64,000 nt of DNA. It comes from Anas platyrhynchos (lineage: Eukaryota > Chordata > Aves > Anseriformes > Anatidae). Position 1 is the stretch's first letter. Each line of letters begins with the position of its first letter. The stretch is from contig NC_092607.1 in NCBI RefSeq assembly GCF_047663525.1, positions 8,651,001-8,715,000 of the forward strand. The letters are read 5' to 3'. The notes below the pieces were generated by a model that was not told where the DNA came from, made no database searches, and saw only the letters and a list, made by a program, of their open reading frames with translations. A program made the position numbers and the translations under genes. This document shows positions 44,238 to 56,056 of the stretch, piece by piece.

Positions 44238-47200
44238 GTACCGCAGCAGAGGTGGGGGCAGCGCATCGTGGCACCTTTCTGATTATTTTCTGCTCCAAAC
44301 CCTTGAGGACTGCAATGTGTGGTGCTCAGTGAACGCTCAGCGCTGTCCTGTATCTGAGACATGGAAGAGCTCGGCAGCGTCTTGTGGGTTTTTGTTCCTC
44401 TGTAATTTGGGATAATGCTTGTCCCCCTTTTGCCTCAAGGCGCAGGCGCGGCTCTGGCTGCCTGCAGAATTTGTGGACTGTACACGTGGGATGGAGGACT
44501 TGGGGAAAAATGGGAAATCGGTTGTGAAAGCTGAATTCTTTTGCACTCTTCTATGGTTATTGGATGGAAACCTGTTTGTGTAGCTGCCTGCTTCCACCAG
44601 ATCAACTCCTCCGATTTTTGACTTAGGCACTGAAAATTAGATGGGAATTTTCACACTGGCATTTGTGAGGTGCTGGGGATGGTGTATGTCCTGCCACCAG
44701 CATAGAGGTACTGGCCATCTGTCTCTGAGGACACTTTGAAAACCCACTAAAGAATAATCACAGGTGCATGACTTCTTCACTAGCACACATCTGGACTCCT
44801 GAGTAACTCCTGTATTATGTGTAAATCCCTTTTCTAAGGAAATGGAAAGGCAAAAGTACTTGTGAGGAGAAGCTACCTTTTAAAAATGTATTTATGGTAA
44901 CTCTTGCTTTACAGCTTTTCCCAATGGTACCTGTAAGCAGCTCTGTGGGTAACTCTGTGTAATTCCAGAGAATTAAATCTTGTTGTACAGGCTGAAGCTA
45001 TTTGTCCTGCATCTTGTTTGAAAGCAGTCCCTTCCAGCTTCCTTCGCAACTGTGGTACAAGCATAAAAAGTGTTTTCGACAGAGGGGTGCTTGCGTGTGA
45101 CTCCTGGGTGTGCTGTGAAAGCTGTTACAGGGCAGTGTGAGGCAGCTGTGCTGTAAGGATGCTGATGAAGCTCTGTGCCCTGCCCTACTGCACAGGGTTA
45201 CGGGAGCTGGAGGCACAGCACGGGGCTGTTACCTGTCCCTGTGAAGGGCTGGGGCCAGCCCCTCGCTAAGAAGAGCACTGTGAGCCTTGCTGGGTCTTCC
45301 TGCTGCTCCAGTGTGCTCCCCATATGGTGCTGCTGCTCCTGAATGGGGAAAGGTCTGGTTTCATCATGCCCTAAATTAGGGCTCAACAGCTGGATGTGGC
45401 TGTGAACTACATGCCCTAATTAAGGGACCCAGCTGCGTCTTTCATCAGACCTGAATTGTCAGTGTTTGACTAAGAGGATGTTTTGGTCTGACTCCCCTAA
45501 GCACATCACTTTGGCTGTTTGCACAGACTGGCCACTTACCAAGGCACTTGTGTTCTCTGTAAGGGAATGGTGGTTCAGGGCTCCTTAACAACAGCTCACA
45601 TTCCTCTCCGGGCACTCCTGGGCTCTTACCTGCTCTATCACCTCTCCTTCCTCTCCAGGAGGGAAGGAATGGATGGAGGCACATTCCAAGCAGTAAGTTG
45701 GTGAGGAGCAGCTGCTGTTCAGCCAGCACTTCAGCACAGGGTTAAACAGGCTGTCTGCAGCCACCTCTTATGGACTCAGCATCGCTGGCACAGAGCCTGA
45801 TGATTCGTAGGGGAGAAAGCCTCAGTCCAGGCTCTGCAGTGGTCTGGTTTAGCCTGTTTCGGTTTCCTTTCTGTTCTGCTCCAACAACGTATGTTGCTTG
45901 ATCCACTCTCCCCCCATTACCTTTTTTCCAGCCTGTTGTTTGCATCGGGGGAAAGCTGAGGCAGTGAGTATTGCATGCAGCCAAGGCTGGAGTCTTTTGA
46001 ATCCAGAAACTGCACCTGATTCATCTTTAGGGTAGGTGTTTAATGCCTTTAGGGTAACAAATAAGCCTGTCAGAATTACCCTTCCTTAACTTCTCTTTGG
46101 TTTTTGGCACCTTCTCTTAAAATTTTGTACTTTTAAATGGCTTTGGAGGGGGAAAAATGTAGAAGTTGCAGCAGAGATCTCAAAGAACCCAGAGAGCTTT
46201 TTGCAAACCTTGGGTGCGGATAGCTAGCAGATACTACCACTGTCTCTAAGAAGAGCAGGTGTTGGGGAAAATCTTCCCTGAAAGCAAAATCAACTCCACT
46301 GCACACACACAAAAAAATTCATTAAGAAACAAAGACCATCTGCCACCATTCAGGTATGGAGCAGCAGAATTTTTTAAAGCCAAAGGTGCTGTGGAGACCT
46401 GACAATGCACACAAGTGATAATTAGGTTTCACAATATGGGAGTGACTAATTTCAGAGGTTTTCTCCTTAATTAGTACGTAATTTTTCGCAGAACTTCCCC
46501 TATGATTAGGACAGCTATGGTATATTTCCTTTATAAAAATAAAAAGCAGTGTACAGATTGATCCCTCAAAGGGAGCCTGCTTAAAGCAAGCACCTCTAAC
46601 CCTGCAGCGTGCTTGGATGTCCCACGGCCTTGGTGTTGGATCCAGGTTTGTCGAGTCATCTTGTGTCCTTGCTCTGCCCAAGTGTCCCCAGACACAATGC
46701 TGCACTGAAACTTCGGATCCCCCTGCAAGGATGCCTGTGAAAAGCAGTCGAAGCATATCTTATGCACACAAAGTAAGGAGATAAGTGTTCCTTGGTCTGG
46801 AGTCTTCATCCCTGTTCCTCCAGGGGAACAAAGCTAGCACCTCTTTAACAGTCTCACAGCAACCCTGGGATCTGCTGTCTGTTCTCCTTTAAGGGATGGG
46901 ACTAGTGTGACTTCTCTCCTTTACATGTGCTCACTTATATTCACTCACCCAGTCCTCTGCTCCACAGTTGCCTGGAGATCATTCCTAAGGAGCACTGGGA
47001 TTTGGTGTGGTATTCAGCCTTGAACTAAACCTGCAAACCTTCCCTGCACAGGGCTGGGACATTCCTTCTCAATACTAACAACAAAAAGCAGTAGAGGACA
47101 AAATGACCCTGAAAGAGTCTGAAAATACAACGGATGGTAGCGAGCCAGTGTTCGGCAGCCCCAAGGCAGAGCATGCTCTGTGCTGTGTGCCGTGACCGTT

Positions 47201-48383
47201 TGCATGGGTCTCGTTTCTGAAGGAGATACTGGCACCTACTGGAAGACCAAGCACCAGTTTGTTCATGTCTGGGCTGAATGGGACTGGAAGGAAGGCAAGT
47301 ATCCTCATATGGGAGAAACCAGCAGGTTTTAAGGAGGGAAAAAGTGTCTTGCTGAGCTCACAGCAGGGTTAGAGGGGAAGTAGTAAGAAACTACCTCAGG
47401 GGGGCCCTCCAGAAAGTTTTGGCTCCTGTAAAGAAAAACTTCTGTAAACTTTTTGCTCTGAAAAACTGCTGCTATACTCATGATGGGACTAAAACCGGGC
47501 TTAAAGGGGGTTTGGTTAGCAACAGGGGGACTAAGACTGAGTTTAAATGGGGTTTAGTTAGCAGTAGGTACTGGTGAAATCTCAGACTACAAAAAGTTCT
47601 GCCTAAACACATGCAGCCATCAATCCTTCCTTCTCTGCTGCAACCCCCCAAAATACTTAATGTCAGCATTTTACCCCGCCTGAATCCATAGTATCTGGAT
47701 AGAGCACAAATAGAAACAGTTTCTCACCAGTAATAAAAGTCAAAAGAGCAACTTTGAAGAGAGTTTATCAACCTCAAATCATCCCATCAACTCTCAACAA
47801 ACTAAATTAGCAAATAATTTACACAAATTGGCATTTACAAACATCGACATACAAAGGAAAGTTACTGCAGCAAGAAGCTGCACAGGAGAACAGTCTTTCT
47901 TTAGGACTTGCTTTGCCCTCTTCTGGGATCTCACAAGCAAAACAGCCCTTAGCAGGCCGCACACGAGATGCAGGTCTGCCCTTTGGCTGTAAGGTTTTTG
48001 TTTGTGGTAGCCCAACAGGTGAGATTTTTGGAAGCATCTCTAACTGACCGTGCATCCTAACACTTTGAGAACCAAGTAGAGGTTTCTTACTTGAATAAAT
48101 GGTACCTCAACCAGACTGCCTATGCTGCTAGATTTTTGAGGCCTGACAGGAAGACCCAGGCAACCAGGAAGGGTAGTGTGGCTATAGAAACTTCTGCAGA
48201 TTTCCCCCAAAACAGCCCCAGCCCAGGACTAAGCATGTGGAGGCCCCGGGCTGCTGACACGCTTTCTGAAGCAAGCATTATGCTGCCTGATTTGCCCAGA
48301 TACTTCTGTTGCCACAATGCAGACATTCATGGTATTTCTTGCAGTGCTTAGCTTCCCAGTAACACGCTCGCAGCAACATAACA
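44238..48383. other. Intergenic, between the 3' ends of the neuritin-like gene and SYS1
   Basis: A possible poly(A) signal ATTAAA for the neuritin-like gene is at 44972-44977. Otherwise AT-richer unique sequence without a supported exon. A 42-base tandem duplicate is at 47485-47568. Confidence 0.5.
47485..47568. repeat. Two-copy 42-bp tandem duplication
   Basis: GGGACTAAAACCGGGCTTAA and its continuation (from 47485) recur from 47527 as GGGACTAAGACTGAGTTTAA, each ending GTTTGGTTAGCA or GTTTAGTTAGCA. The copies differ at several bases. Confidence 0.8.
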
Positions 48384-48385
48384 CC

Positions 48386-48391
48386 TTTATT
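48386..48391 (-). terminator. SYS1: Probable SYS1 polyadenylation signal
   Basis: AATAAA on the minus strand (TTTATT on plus), about 600 bases after the SYS1 stop codon. Confidence 0.5.
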
Positions 48392-48989
48392 ATTACAAAA
48401 GATTTCTTCAGCAAACTGCTGTCTGACATCTCTATGTATTAAACATGGAAACAGCAAACAAACCCATCTAAGATTATAGGTTATTTAGGGTCTCAGCTGG
48501 TGATTCACATTAAGTACAGTTATGTTCTCTTTCCCCCATCCATTCACTTCTTTCCAACGAAAGCACATGCGAATCACAACCTGGTAGCAGCAGCTCCTGG
48601 CCCCGCTCTCACTGTGCCAGCTCCTGCAAGATGAGCTGACCACTATAATACCCATACAGGGACCTCTCACATTTGCTTAATTCCAGGTGCTCCTCACGCA
48701 TGAAGATTTGCTACTTGCTTTTTAACAGTCTCATGAATGAAGAGCTTAAGAGCACACTTGCCATACAGTCATTAATGCTTTGTGTTAATAAAATAAACAT
48801 CTGCTCCTCCCTGCTGTCTGATGATGACAGAGGAGATGCTCACACTCACGCAGTCACCAAGATCTTAAAAAAAAAAAAAAAAAAAGTCTAAACAGACCTG
48901 CTGTGCTTCTTCAGTGATGACTTTCAGGCATTAGATGTACTTGTGCTGGAAACAATGATGCAATGCGGCACGTTGTTGCCAGAGCAAGT

Positions 48990-50258
48990 TTATACGTTGG
49001 ATTTGGGAGCAGAATTCAGTGGGATTTCTCTGAGTTCTATCCTCATGCAGAGGTACTCCCCAATCGCAGCCATGAGCGCTGTGCACACGATGTGCACCAG
49101 CCACCACGTCAGAGTTGAGGGAAAGTGCGAGTTATAAATCCAGCAGCCCAGAAGATGGAAGAAGTGAACGGTGACTGTGAAATCCAGGCACTGCTTTCCT
49201 CTTCGGATGAAGTACAGCAACCCCAGAGCACTGCAAAGTAAAGACAGATGAATAAACATCATGCTGCACTGTGCCCGTGGAAAAGGGGATATGGCAAGAT
49301 CTAGTAGGAATTGTTGGTGCTAGTTATCAAGACGTTTTAGGACTTCTTAACTGTTTTAAGGATAGGTTGTTCTTCACATTGCTCACGGACGCTGTAGCAA
49401 GATTTAAATGGCTTACAGCACTTTAATTATATGACAGCAGGCAAATGAGTTTTTAGTTTAAGAATTCCTGCCTGGCTCTCTGTGCTATCTCCCCCAGTAA
49501 TCTCTGCCTAGTGGCAGGCACAAAGTACAGTACAGCTTACAGACCAGTGTTTGCTGAGACTCATTAATTCTAACGTTCAGTAAAATCTCTCACGGGACCA
49601 AGACTCATTTTTGGAGTGGGAAACTGAGGCAGTAAAGTGAGATGACTTATCGGGGATCAGGACAAGTCACCTTCAGAGCCAGCGGCTCCCAGCTGGCCTC
49701 CTCTCCAGACCAGAGGCACGGGGAATAACCTGACCTCAAGGGACGTGCACTGGGCTTCCAGGAGGTGTGAGAGCGGCGGTGGCCACGCTGAATTCTCACA
49801 GAGCTCAATGTTATGAAGGAGTAAGCACAAGACACGGGGACTGCTGGCGTAACGGGCGCGCTACGCCTGCCCCAGTGCCTCGCTGACTTACCAGGTGAGC
49901 GCGTTGAGGATGAAAGCCATCATGGAGAGCCTCCCGGGCGGGGTTGAGAAGCCTAAAATCTGCACAGCATCGTTAGTAAGAGACCACAGCGCCCACCGCA
50001 GCCAGCCTCACCCCACGGGCACTGCCCCGCGCCCGCTACGCCCCGTACGGTTCCCCCCGAGGTGGGGGTGTGGGGACGGGACAGCCCCTTCCTCACCTCG
50101 TCGCTGAAGACCTGGTGCAGGGAGGGCCGGGTGCTGCCCAGGGCGCCGAGGAGGGCGAGCCAGAGGCCGAGCGAGCTGTAGTAGGCGGCCTGCAGCAGCA
50201 CCATCTGCGCCACGATCAGCGCCGGGTCCCACACGTAGCTGCGGAACTGCGCCGCCAT
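48990..50258 (-). CDS. SYS1: SYS1 Golgi trafficking protein
   Basis: Four-pass Golgi membrane protein that recruits the small GTPase ARFRP1. Exons 50097-50258, 49892-49959 and 48990-49230 join in frame to 156 residues, the human length. The start MAAQFRSYVWDPALIVAQMV matches human MAGQFRSYVWDPLLILSQIV. The last exon (ALGLLYFIRRGKQCLDFTVT, and the end EIPLNSAPKSNV) is nearly identical. Hydrophobic segments lie at about 14-42, 66-87, 93-115 and 117-137. The start lies in a CpG island. It is oriented as in human relative to SDC4 (head to head) and TP53TG5. Confidence 0.97.
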
Positions 50259-50470
50259 CTCACGGCGGATGGGGCCGCGGGGCGGCGGCGGGCAGCGCCC
50301 CGCAGCGGGCGGGAGGACCCGGGGTGGGGGCCCCGGGGGGGGCTGCTCCTTGCCCGGCCTCGTGGGCTCTGCTCGAGGGGCTCTGAGGCACGGGGGGAGC
50401 TGCCCGGCAGCGATCCTTGCCTGCTCTTTCCCCCAGCCCGCTGCCCGCCCGTCCCTGTTTCAGCATGTGG
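49980..50470 (-). promoter_or_regulatory. SYS1: CpG island at the SYS1 start
   Basis: Dense CpG around the first coding exon and about 200 bases upstream of the ATG at 50258. No TATA box is seen. Confidence 0.6.
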
Positions 50471-53400
50471 CCCTGGCGCAGTAGATGTGTGCGCTGGCAG
50501 CACCTTTGTGGCTCAAGGCTGCTCGTGTGGGCTTGTTTTTTGGGAGGGTTTCCGCCGTTAATCGGTGTTTTCTTCTTTGTATGCCTCACACAAGGAGTCC
50601 CTCCTGCTCTGCTGTGCCCGCTCTGTCACCCGCTTCTGGCTGCCGAAGCTCATTTTTGGGGTCTGAAGGGCGCTGCCCTGCCCACATGGCTCCTGGCATG
50701 AGAGCCATCGCTGCCCGCACGCCCTTGTCCCCAAGGCTTCGGGACAGCAGAGCCGTCCAGAGGTAAGATTTTGGTGGAGGAGGGCAATAGGCAGCTGCAG
50801 AGACCCCAAAGGCTCCAAAAACGAGGAGGAGGCTGAAGGAGGAAGGCAGCTTCATGGGAGGCGGTGGGCGAGCATCAGTCATGGGCGTGGAATATTTCTG
50901 GCTCTGGGAACTCAGATAACGATCTCTGCTGTTCTCTCGTGACATTTTTTCCACTTCCCAGTAAGGGAAGTTCCACACGCTGCCTTGCCGCGTGTTCCTC
51001 CTTGTTCTGTGGATGTCGCTGTGCCGATGCACGTTTGACATGCTTCCTTCCCTGTTCCCGGGCCTGTTGCTCCTAGGAAGGATTGTGCAAGGCTGCACGC
51101 TGCGGACGTGGGCTGTGACTGCTGAGTTTTCACAGGGGCCTTCGGAGAATTTGTCTCTGCTGAAACGTGCCAACCTTAGCGAGTGTAAAAGTGAACATGG
51201 GAAAATCCCGGGCCTTATCAAAGCTGCCTGCTGGCAGCACATTGCTGAGCATGAATTGTGAGACTCGACACATCCTCTGGTACTTCTTGGTAGAAATTGG
51301 TTTCCTTTCCTGAAGTCTGCTGCGCTTGCCTCTCTGAGATGTGCAAGCCGTCACATAGATACTAACTTTCACTTCCCTGGTTCCTTTTTAAGCTTTGTAG
51401 GACTAAATTTCCTTTGCCAGCAAAAATTCTGGTTGTTTAGTCAGAGCTGACTAAAACTCCATGCTTGTGTAACAGAAGTCCTGGCAGGGCTGTTGGTGTA
51501 ATTGCTGGGTATCTTTCCACAGCCTCAGTCATCAGCAAAAATATTCCTGCTTGATGCGATAGCCCCTGGGAGCACACGATACGAGATAGTGTTTTGGGAG
51601 GTACCTGCTTGAATTCCTTGCAGATTTGAGTGTCCTCCCTGCTTGGTTGCTGCCCCATACTTGAAGCTGTCAGTGTGGCAGCAGGCACGTCAGAGCCATG
51701 TGTTCAGATTTCCTCCTGCCCTGCAGCGGGAACAGTCCCACGGCACAAAGCTCTGTGCTCTGTCCTGGGGGTCAGCTGCAGCCCATCTCACAATATCCTG
51801 GATGACACACTATGTGGTTGTGTTTGCTCATCTCCCAAGTCCAGCTTTTCCTCCTCCCCAAGCTGCCCCTGCTTACAGGGCCGTGTCCTCCTCCTGGAAG
51901 AGGAGATCTCACCAAGGGGAGTCTCGCTTCGCGCCTCTTTTCTGCAGGAATGGTTAAAGTGGACCTGGAAAGGAAAAGTTTGGGGGAAGTAAGTGCATTT
52001 TCAATTTTCATTTTCTTCTTCTTAGATGAAACGAAAGTCGCACACAGCTGTGGAAGAACGATATGTTAAGGGGGAAAGGGATGTCGAAGCACAGAGGTTA
52101 TGCTTTCTAGCTTACCACAGTACATGTTGCTTGTCTGGCTTCTGATTAGGATGCCCTTTGCTAACCAGCTGACTGTTTTGTGCGTGACACCTGTGTGTCA
52201 CGAAGAGCAGCAGGTGGAAGAAGAAATGGCGATATGCCCAGGACACAGCAGATGCCCTGAGAGTGTCCCCGGATCACATGTAACTTCACCATCAGGGGGA
52301 TGGAATAAGAATGCCCTATTTAGCCAGGGATTCTTTCCATAAGAAACGGCTGTGTGGGACAGTATTGTTTTGCCTTCTCAGGAATCATTTCCTAAAACAG
52401 GAAGTTATTTGTTTAGATCATCTACATTTTACTAACTGACGGACAAAGGGCAGGGCTGCTATCTGAACTGATCCTTGTTGGGGTTCATTTACCCCTTGGA
52501 AAGTAGGGTGTTTTTAAAACTCTACCTAAGGTTTCTCAGTGCTTGAGAAAATATCTTTTTCCTGCCCAATGCAGTAGCATTTGTGATCTAGAATTGTCAT
52601 ATGGCCTCAGGATTATCTAGACATTTCTTCATATGCCGTATAAAAATGCAATTCCCCTCTCTCCAAATGCAGTCGGACACTGCATTCTACTTCCAGCGTG
52701 TTTGTGTCATGTATTGGGAACTGGCAGGCATTTCTGTTTATTTTCAATGTAAGAGTTAGTTAACTGCTCACTAAGGAACGCGGGGTTAGGAACAATTGTG
52801 GCCAGCCTACGTTATTTCTCTGCCAACTAATTTTAAATGGAGAAGGGAACCGATACACCTTGAATGTGAGCATTCACTGCCTGGAACAAATATGAGGCGT
52901 TGCGTGTGTTTTTTTTTTCTTTTTTTCTTTTTTTTTTTTCTTTCTGCTTCCCTCACTTTTAGTGAGGCTTCAGGAGACTACAGTTCAGCTGAGCATTTTT
53001 CTGTCAGGGTCCATTTGTCCTGTCACTCTCGGTGAATGTCATATACCCACGATTTTTCTGCATTGTTCCAGAGAGAGGAGAACGGCAGTGTTTTAAGAAG
53101 AGACATATGAAGGGCAAAATGAAGCAGGCTACTTTATGCTATGGTTTTAAAGAACCGTGTTACAATTTTTGTGGCTGCATTTCCTCTCATATGATTGTTT
53201 TTGAGACACTGCAAGTTGTGTGTGTGTGGTAGGGAGGTGGAACTACAGGATGAACTTTGAAAATGTCATTGGTAGAGTTATATAAATTTGTTCTTGAGGT
53301 TGGAAAATACATTAGGGTCTCGTTTAATTTTTTCTTCTGTTTTCCAGAAGCCCAAGATTTCTTTCAGGTTATTTGCAGGACTGTGCACACAGATGTGGCT

Positions 53401-54999
53401 GTGACGGACAATGGCGTGGTCCCAGGGCCGGGAAGGCAGGCTGGCTCCTGTCCACTGTCAGAGCAGGAACGCTCACCGGGATCAGAACTTCCCTAGGAGG
53501 GAAAACAGGGTCCGGTGACACGCAGAGGGATTTTGTAGTGGACGGATGTGAGTTGAGGGGTATAAAAGCCCGGAGGTGTATTGTGCTTGTTGCAAGAGGA
53601 AGTTAACAGGAAAGTCAGCACTGTTTGTAGCCACAATACAGGCAGCCGTCTTCGAAAGCATTTTTGTGGTTGCTGCTTTACCTGGAAAGAGGTGTAGAGG
53701 GATCACAGCGCACAAACGTGGGCCTCATGCAAGGGGTTAGGGAGGAGAACACTGCTTCTGTCCACCTTGTGCTGCTGAGGCTGTCCCTGCCTGACAGGGG
53801 CCAGCCTTTGCACGTGCACCCCATCCCATCTGCTCTTGTTCCTTCCTGCCTGCTGCTGCCCACCTCGGTGGGGTGTCCAGAGCTGGAAACTGATGAGAGC
53901 TGGGCTGCCCTGCTGCGCCAGGAGTGCCTCTTTGATCAGCTACCCTGCGTGATGAAACAAGGGCAATAAGGAAGGGGAGTGATCCAGCCCACAGCGCAGA
54001 GCCCTCCCTGACGTCCTCAACGGCCTTGGATGCTGAGGTGAACCAGAGGTTTACTGATAAATCGCTGTCCTGAGCACAGGGGGGCAGTTACTACAGGAAG
54101 CTCCATCCCAGCCTCCAGCCCGGTTCCTACCCCCACCTGGCTGTGTGCCGTCTTCAGATTTTATGTTTGCAAGCTCAGAGCAGTGCCCCTTGTCAGTTCA
54201 TATGGAACCAGCTCCACAGCCAGCTCGGGACAGTGCTGCAAGGAGGGTCTCCTGCCAGCAGAGTCCCCACGCAGGTACAGTCCTAACACAACACAACAAG
54301 ACCTCGTGGCCTCAGCTTACAACCCCCTATCTTCCCAAAGGCAGCTGGGAAGGCTGCTTCACCCGAGAGATGTCTTTGCTTTGAGGGTCGGCATGTAAAG
54401 GTGGGACAGGGAGGCTACGAGGTCTCGTGGGGCAGCACAGGAGTGGTGGAGCGGGCTGAGAACCAGCTCTAGCAGAGTTTGGATCCATAACGGGCTGATG
54501 GGGGCATGGCACACGCGCTTTGTAGTCCGGGCATTGCTTCCTCATTAAGAATATATTGTACTCTCCATAAAATAATAAAAAAATTTTAAAAAAGTGCAAT
54601 CCAGTGTGGCCTGCAGTGTGAACAAGGGACAAAGGGCATGCCAGTGTGCTAGTTCAGGTGCACCCCAGGCTATTTCAGGGCAGGAACTGATGCTGTCAAC
54701 AAACACAACCAAATACCCACGATCAGGCAAAGTAATCAATGGCAAGAAAAACCTGAAATAGTTAAACTCTGCTGTCGTGGTGTGTTTTTTTTTGACTACC
54801 TGGGTTTTTTTTGCACACGCTGCTTGCACAGAAAACAGACGGAGCGGTTTCATTTTCTGTCTCCAAAAAGAACTGCGTGATGTAACGCGCCGCCCCGTAA
54901 CCGCAGCGGTGGCAGAGACTCAAACAGAAAGTCCCGCTCGGCTTTCTGGAAACGTAACACTGTCACTTGTGGAATGCTGCGAAAACGAGAACAAATACC
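50471..54999. other. Intergenic, between the divergent SYS1 and SDC4
   Basis: Unique sequence with a T-rich low-complexity patch at 52909-52944. I found no exon with family resemblance. The distance between the two starts is about 5.7 kb. Confidence 0.5.
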
Positions 55000-55004
55000 G
55001 TGTG

Positions 55005-55805
55005 TTTGCTTCCCCCTCCTTTTCCCTTTCGCTCCCCCCATTTTCTTTTCCCCTTTCTCCCCTCCCCCTTTTCCTTTTCCCTTCCCCCTTTTTTCCCCTC
55101 CCCCTTCTTTCCTTTTCTCCCCTCCTTTTTTCACTTGACACTTCGTTTCCATTTCTCCCCCCTTTTCCTTTTTCCTTTCCATTTCTCCCCCCTTTTCCTT
55201 TTTCCTTTCCATTTCTCCCCCCTTTTCCTTTTTCCTTTCCATTTCTTCCCCCTTTTCCCTTCCCCCCCTTTTCTTTTTCCCTTCCGCCCCTTTTCTTTTT
55301 CCCTTCCCCCCTTTTCCTTTTCCCTTTCCATTTCTCCCCACTTTTCCTTTTTCCTTTCCATTTCTCCCCCCTTTTCCCTTCCCCCGCTTTTCTTTTTCCC
55401 TTCCCCCCCTTTTCTTTTTCCCTTCCCCCCCTTTTCTTTTTCCCTTCCCCCCTTTTCCTTTTTCCTTTCCATTTCTCCCCCTTTTCCCTTTCCATTTCTC
55501 CCCCCTTTTCCCTTCATTCCCTTTTCTTTTTCCTTTTCCCTTTTCTCTTTCCCTTCCCCCCTTTTCCTTTTCCCTTCCCCTTTCTCCCCTTTTCCTTTTC
55601 CCTTCCATTTCCCTCCCCCTTCCCCTTCCCCCCTCCCTTTTCCCCTTCTCCCCCCTCAATTTCCATTCTCCCTTTTCCTTCCCTTTCCCCCCCGCCTCCT
55701 TCCCTTCCCTCCCCCTTTCTTCTTTCCTTCCTCCCCTCCCCTCCTTCATTCCCATTTCTCCCTCCTCTTTCCCTTTCTCCCCGCTTTTCCCTTTCCCTTC
55801 CCCGT
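55005..55805. repeat. 800-bp polypyrimidine tract (CCCCTTTTCC type)
   Basis: Nearly pure C/T on the plus strand, built from units such as CCCCCCTTTTCCTTTTTCCT with TTCCATTTCTCC insertions at roughly 38-base spacing in its centre (55150-55500). It gives long artificial frames on both strands. It ends about 60 bases before the SDC4 TATA box. Confidence 0.97.
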
Positions 55806-55867
55806 TCCCCTCGGTGGCACAGTGCCGGGGGCTGTCCCCGGGTGCGCTCCGCCCCGCTGCCGGCCGC

Positions 55868-55873
55868 TATAAG
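55868..55873 (+). promoter_or_regulatory. SDC4: SDC4 TATA box
   Basis: CTATAAGC lies 120 bases before the SDC4 ATG, in a GC-rich setting. A start site near 55900 would give a 5'UTR of about 90 bases. Confidence 0.6.
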
Positions 55874-55990
55874 CGGTGCTGCGCCGGGGAGCGCCCAGAG
55901 CCTCGCTGCTCAGCCGAGCTTCAACCTCAGCCTCATCCCAGCTCCGATTCAGCCCGATCTCATCTCATCCCATCCCATCCCAGCCTCACC

Positions 55991-56056
55991 ATGCCGCAGC
56001 TCCGCGTCGCCCTCCTCCTGCTCGCCCTCCTCCTGGCCTCCGCCGCCGCCGAGTCG
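55991..56056 (+). CDS. SDC4: SDC4 (syndecan-4), first coding exon only
   Basis: The exon encodes MPQLRVALLLLALLLASAAA then ES, a signal peptide, and ends at the consensus donor TCG|GTGAGT (56056/56057). Syndecan-4 in human and chicken has a first exon that ends in AES, followed in the next exon by (I/V)RETE. Position and strand next to SYS1 match human synteny. Syndecan-4 is a heparan-sulphate proteoglycan of focal adhesions. The next exons (RETE, acidic ectodomain, membrane and EFYA tail) are not in the window. The identification leans on position and on the short exon, so it is less certain than for the complete genes. Confidence 0.8.
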
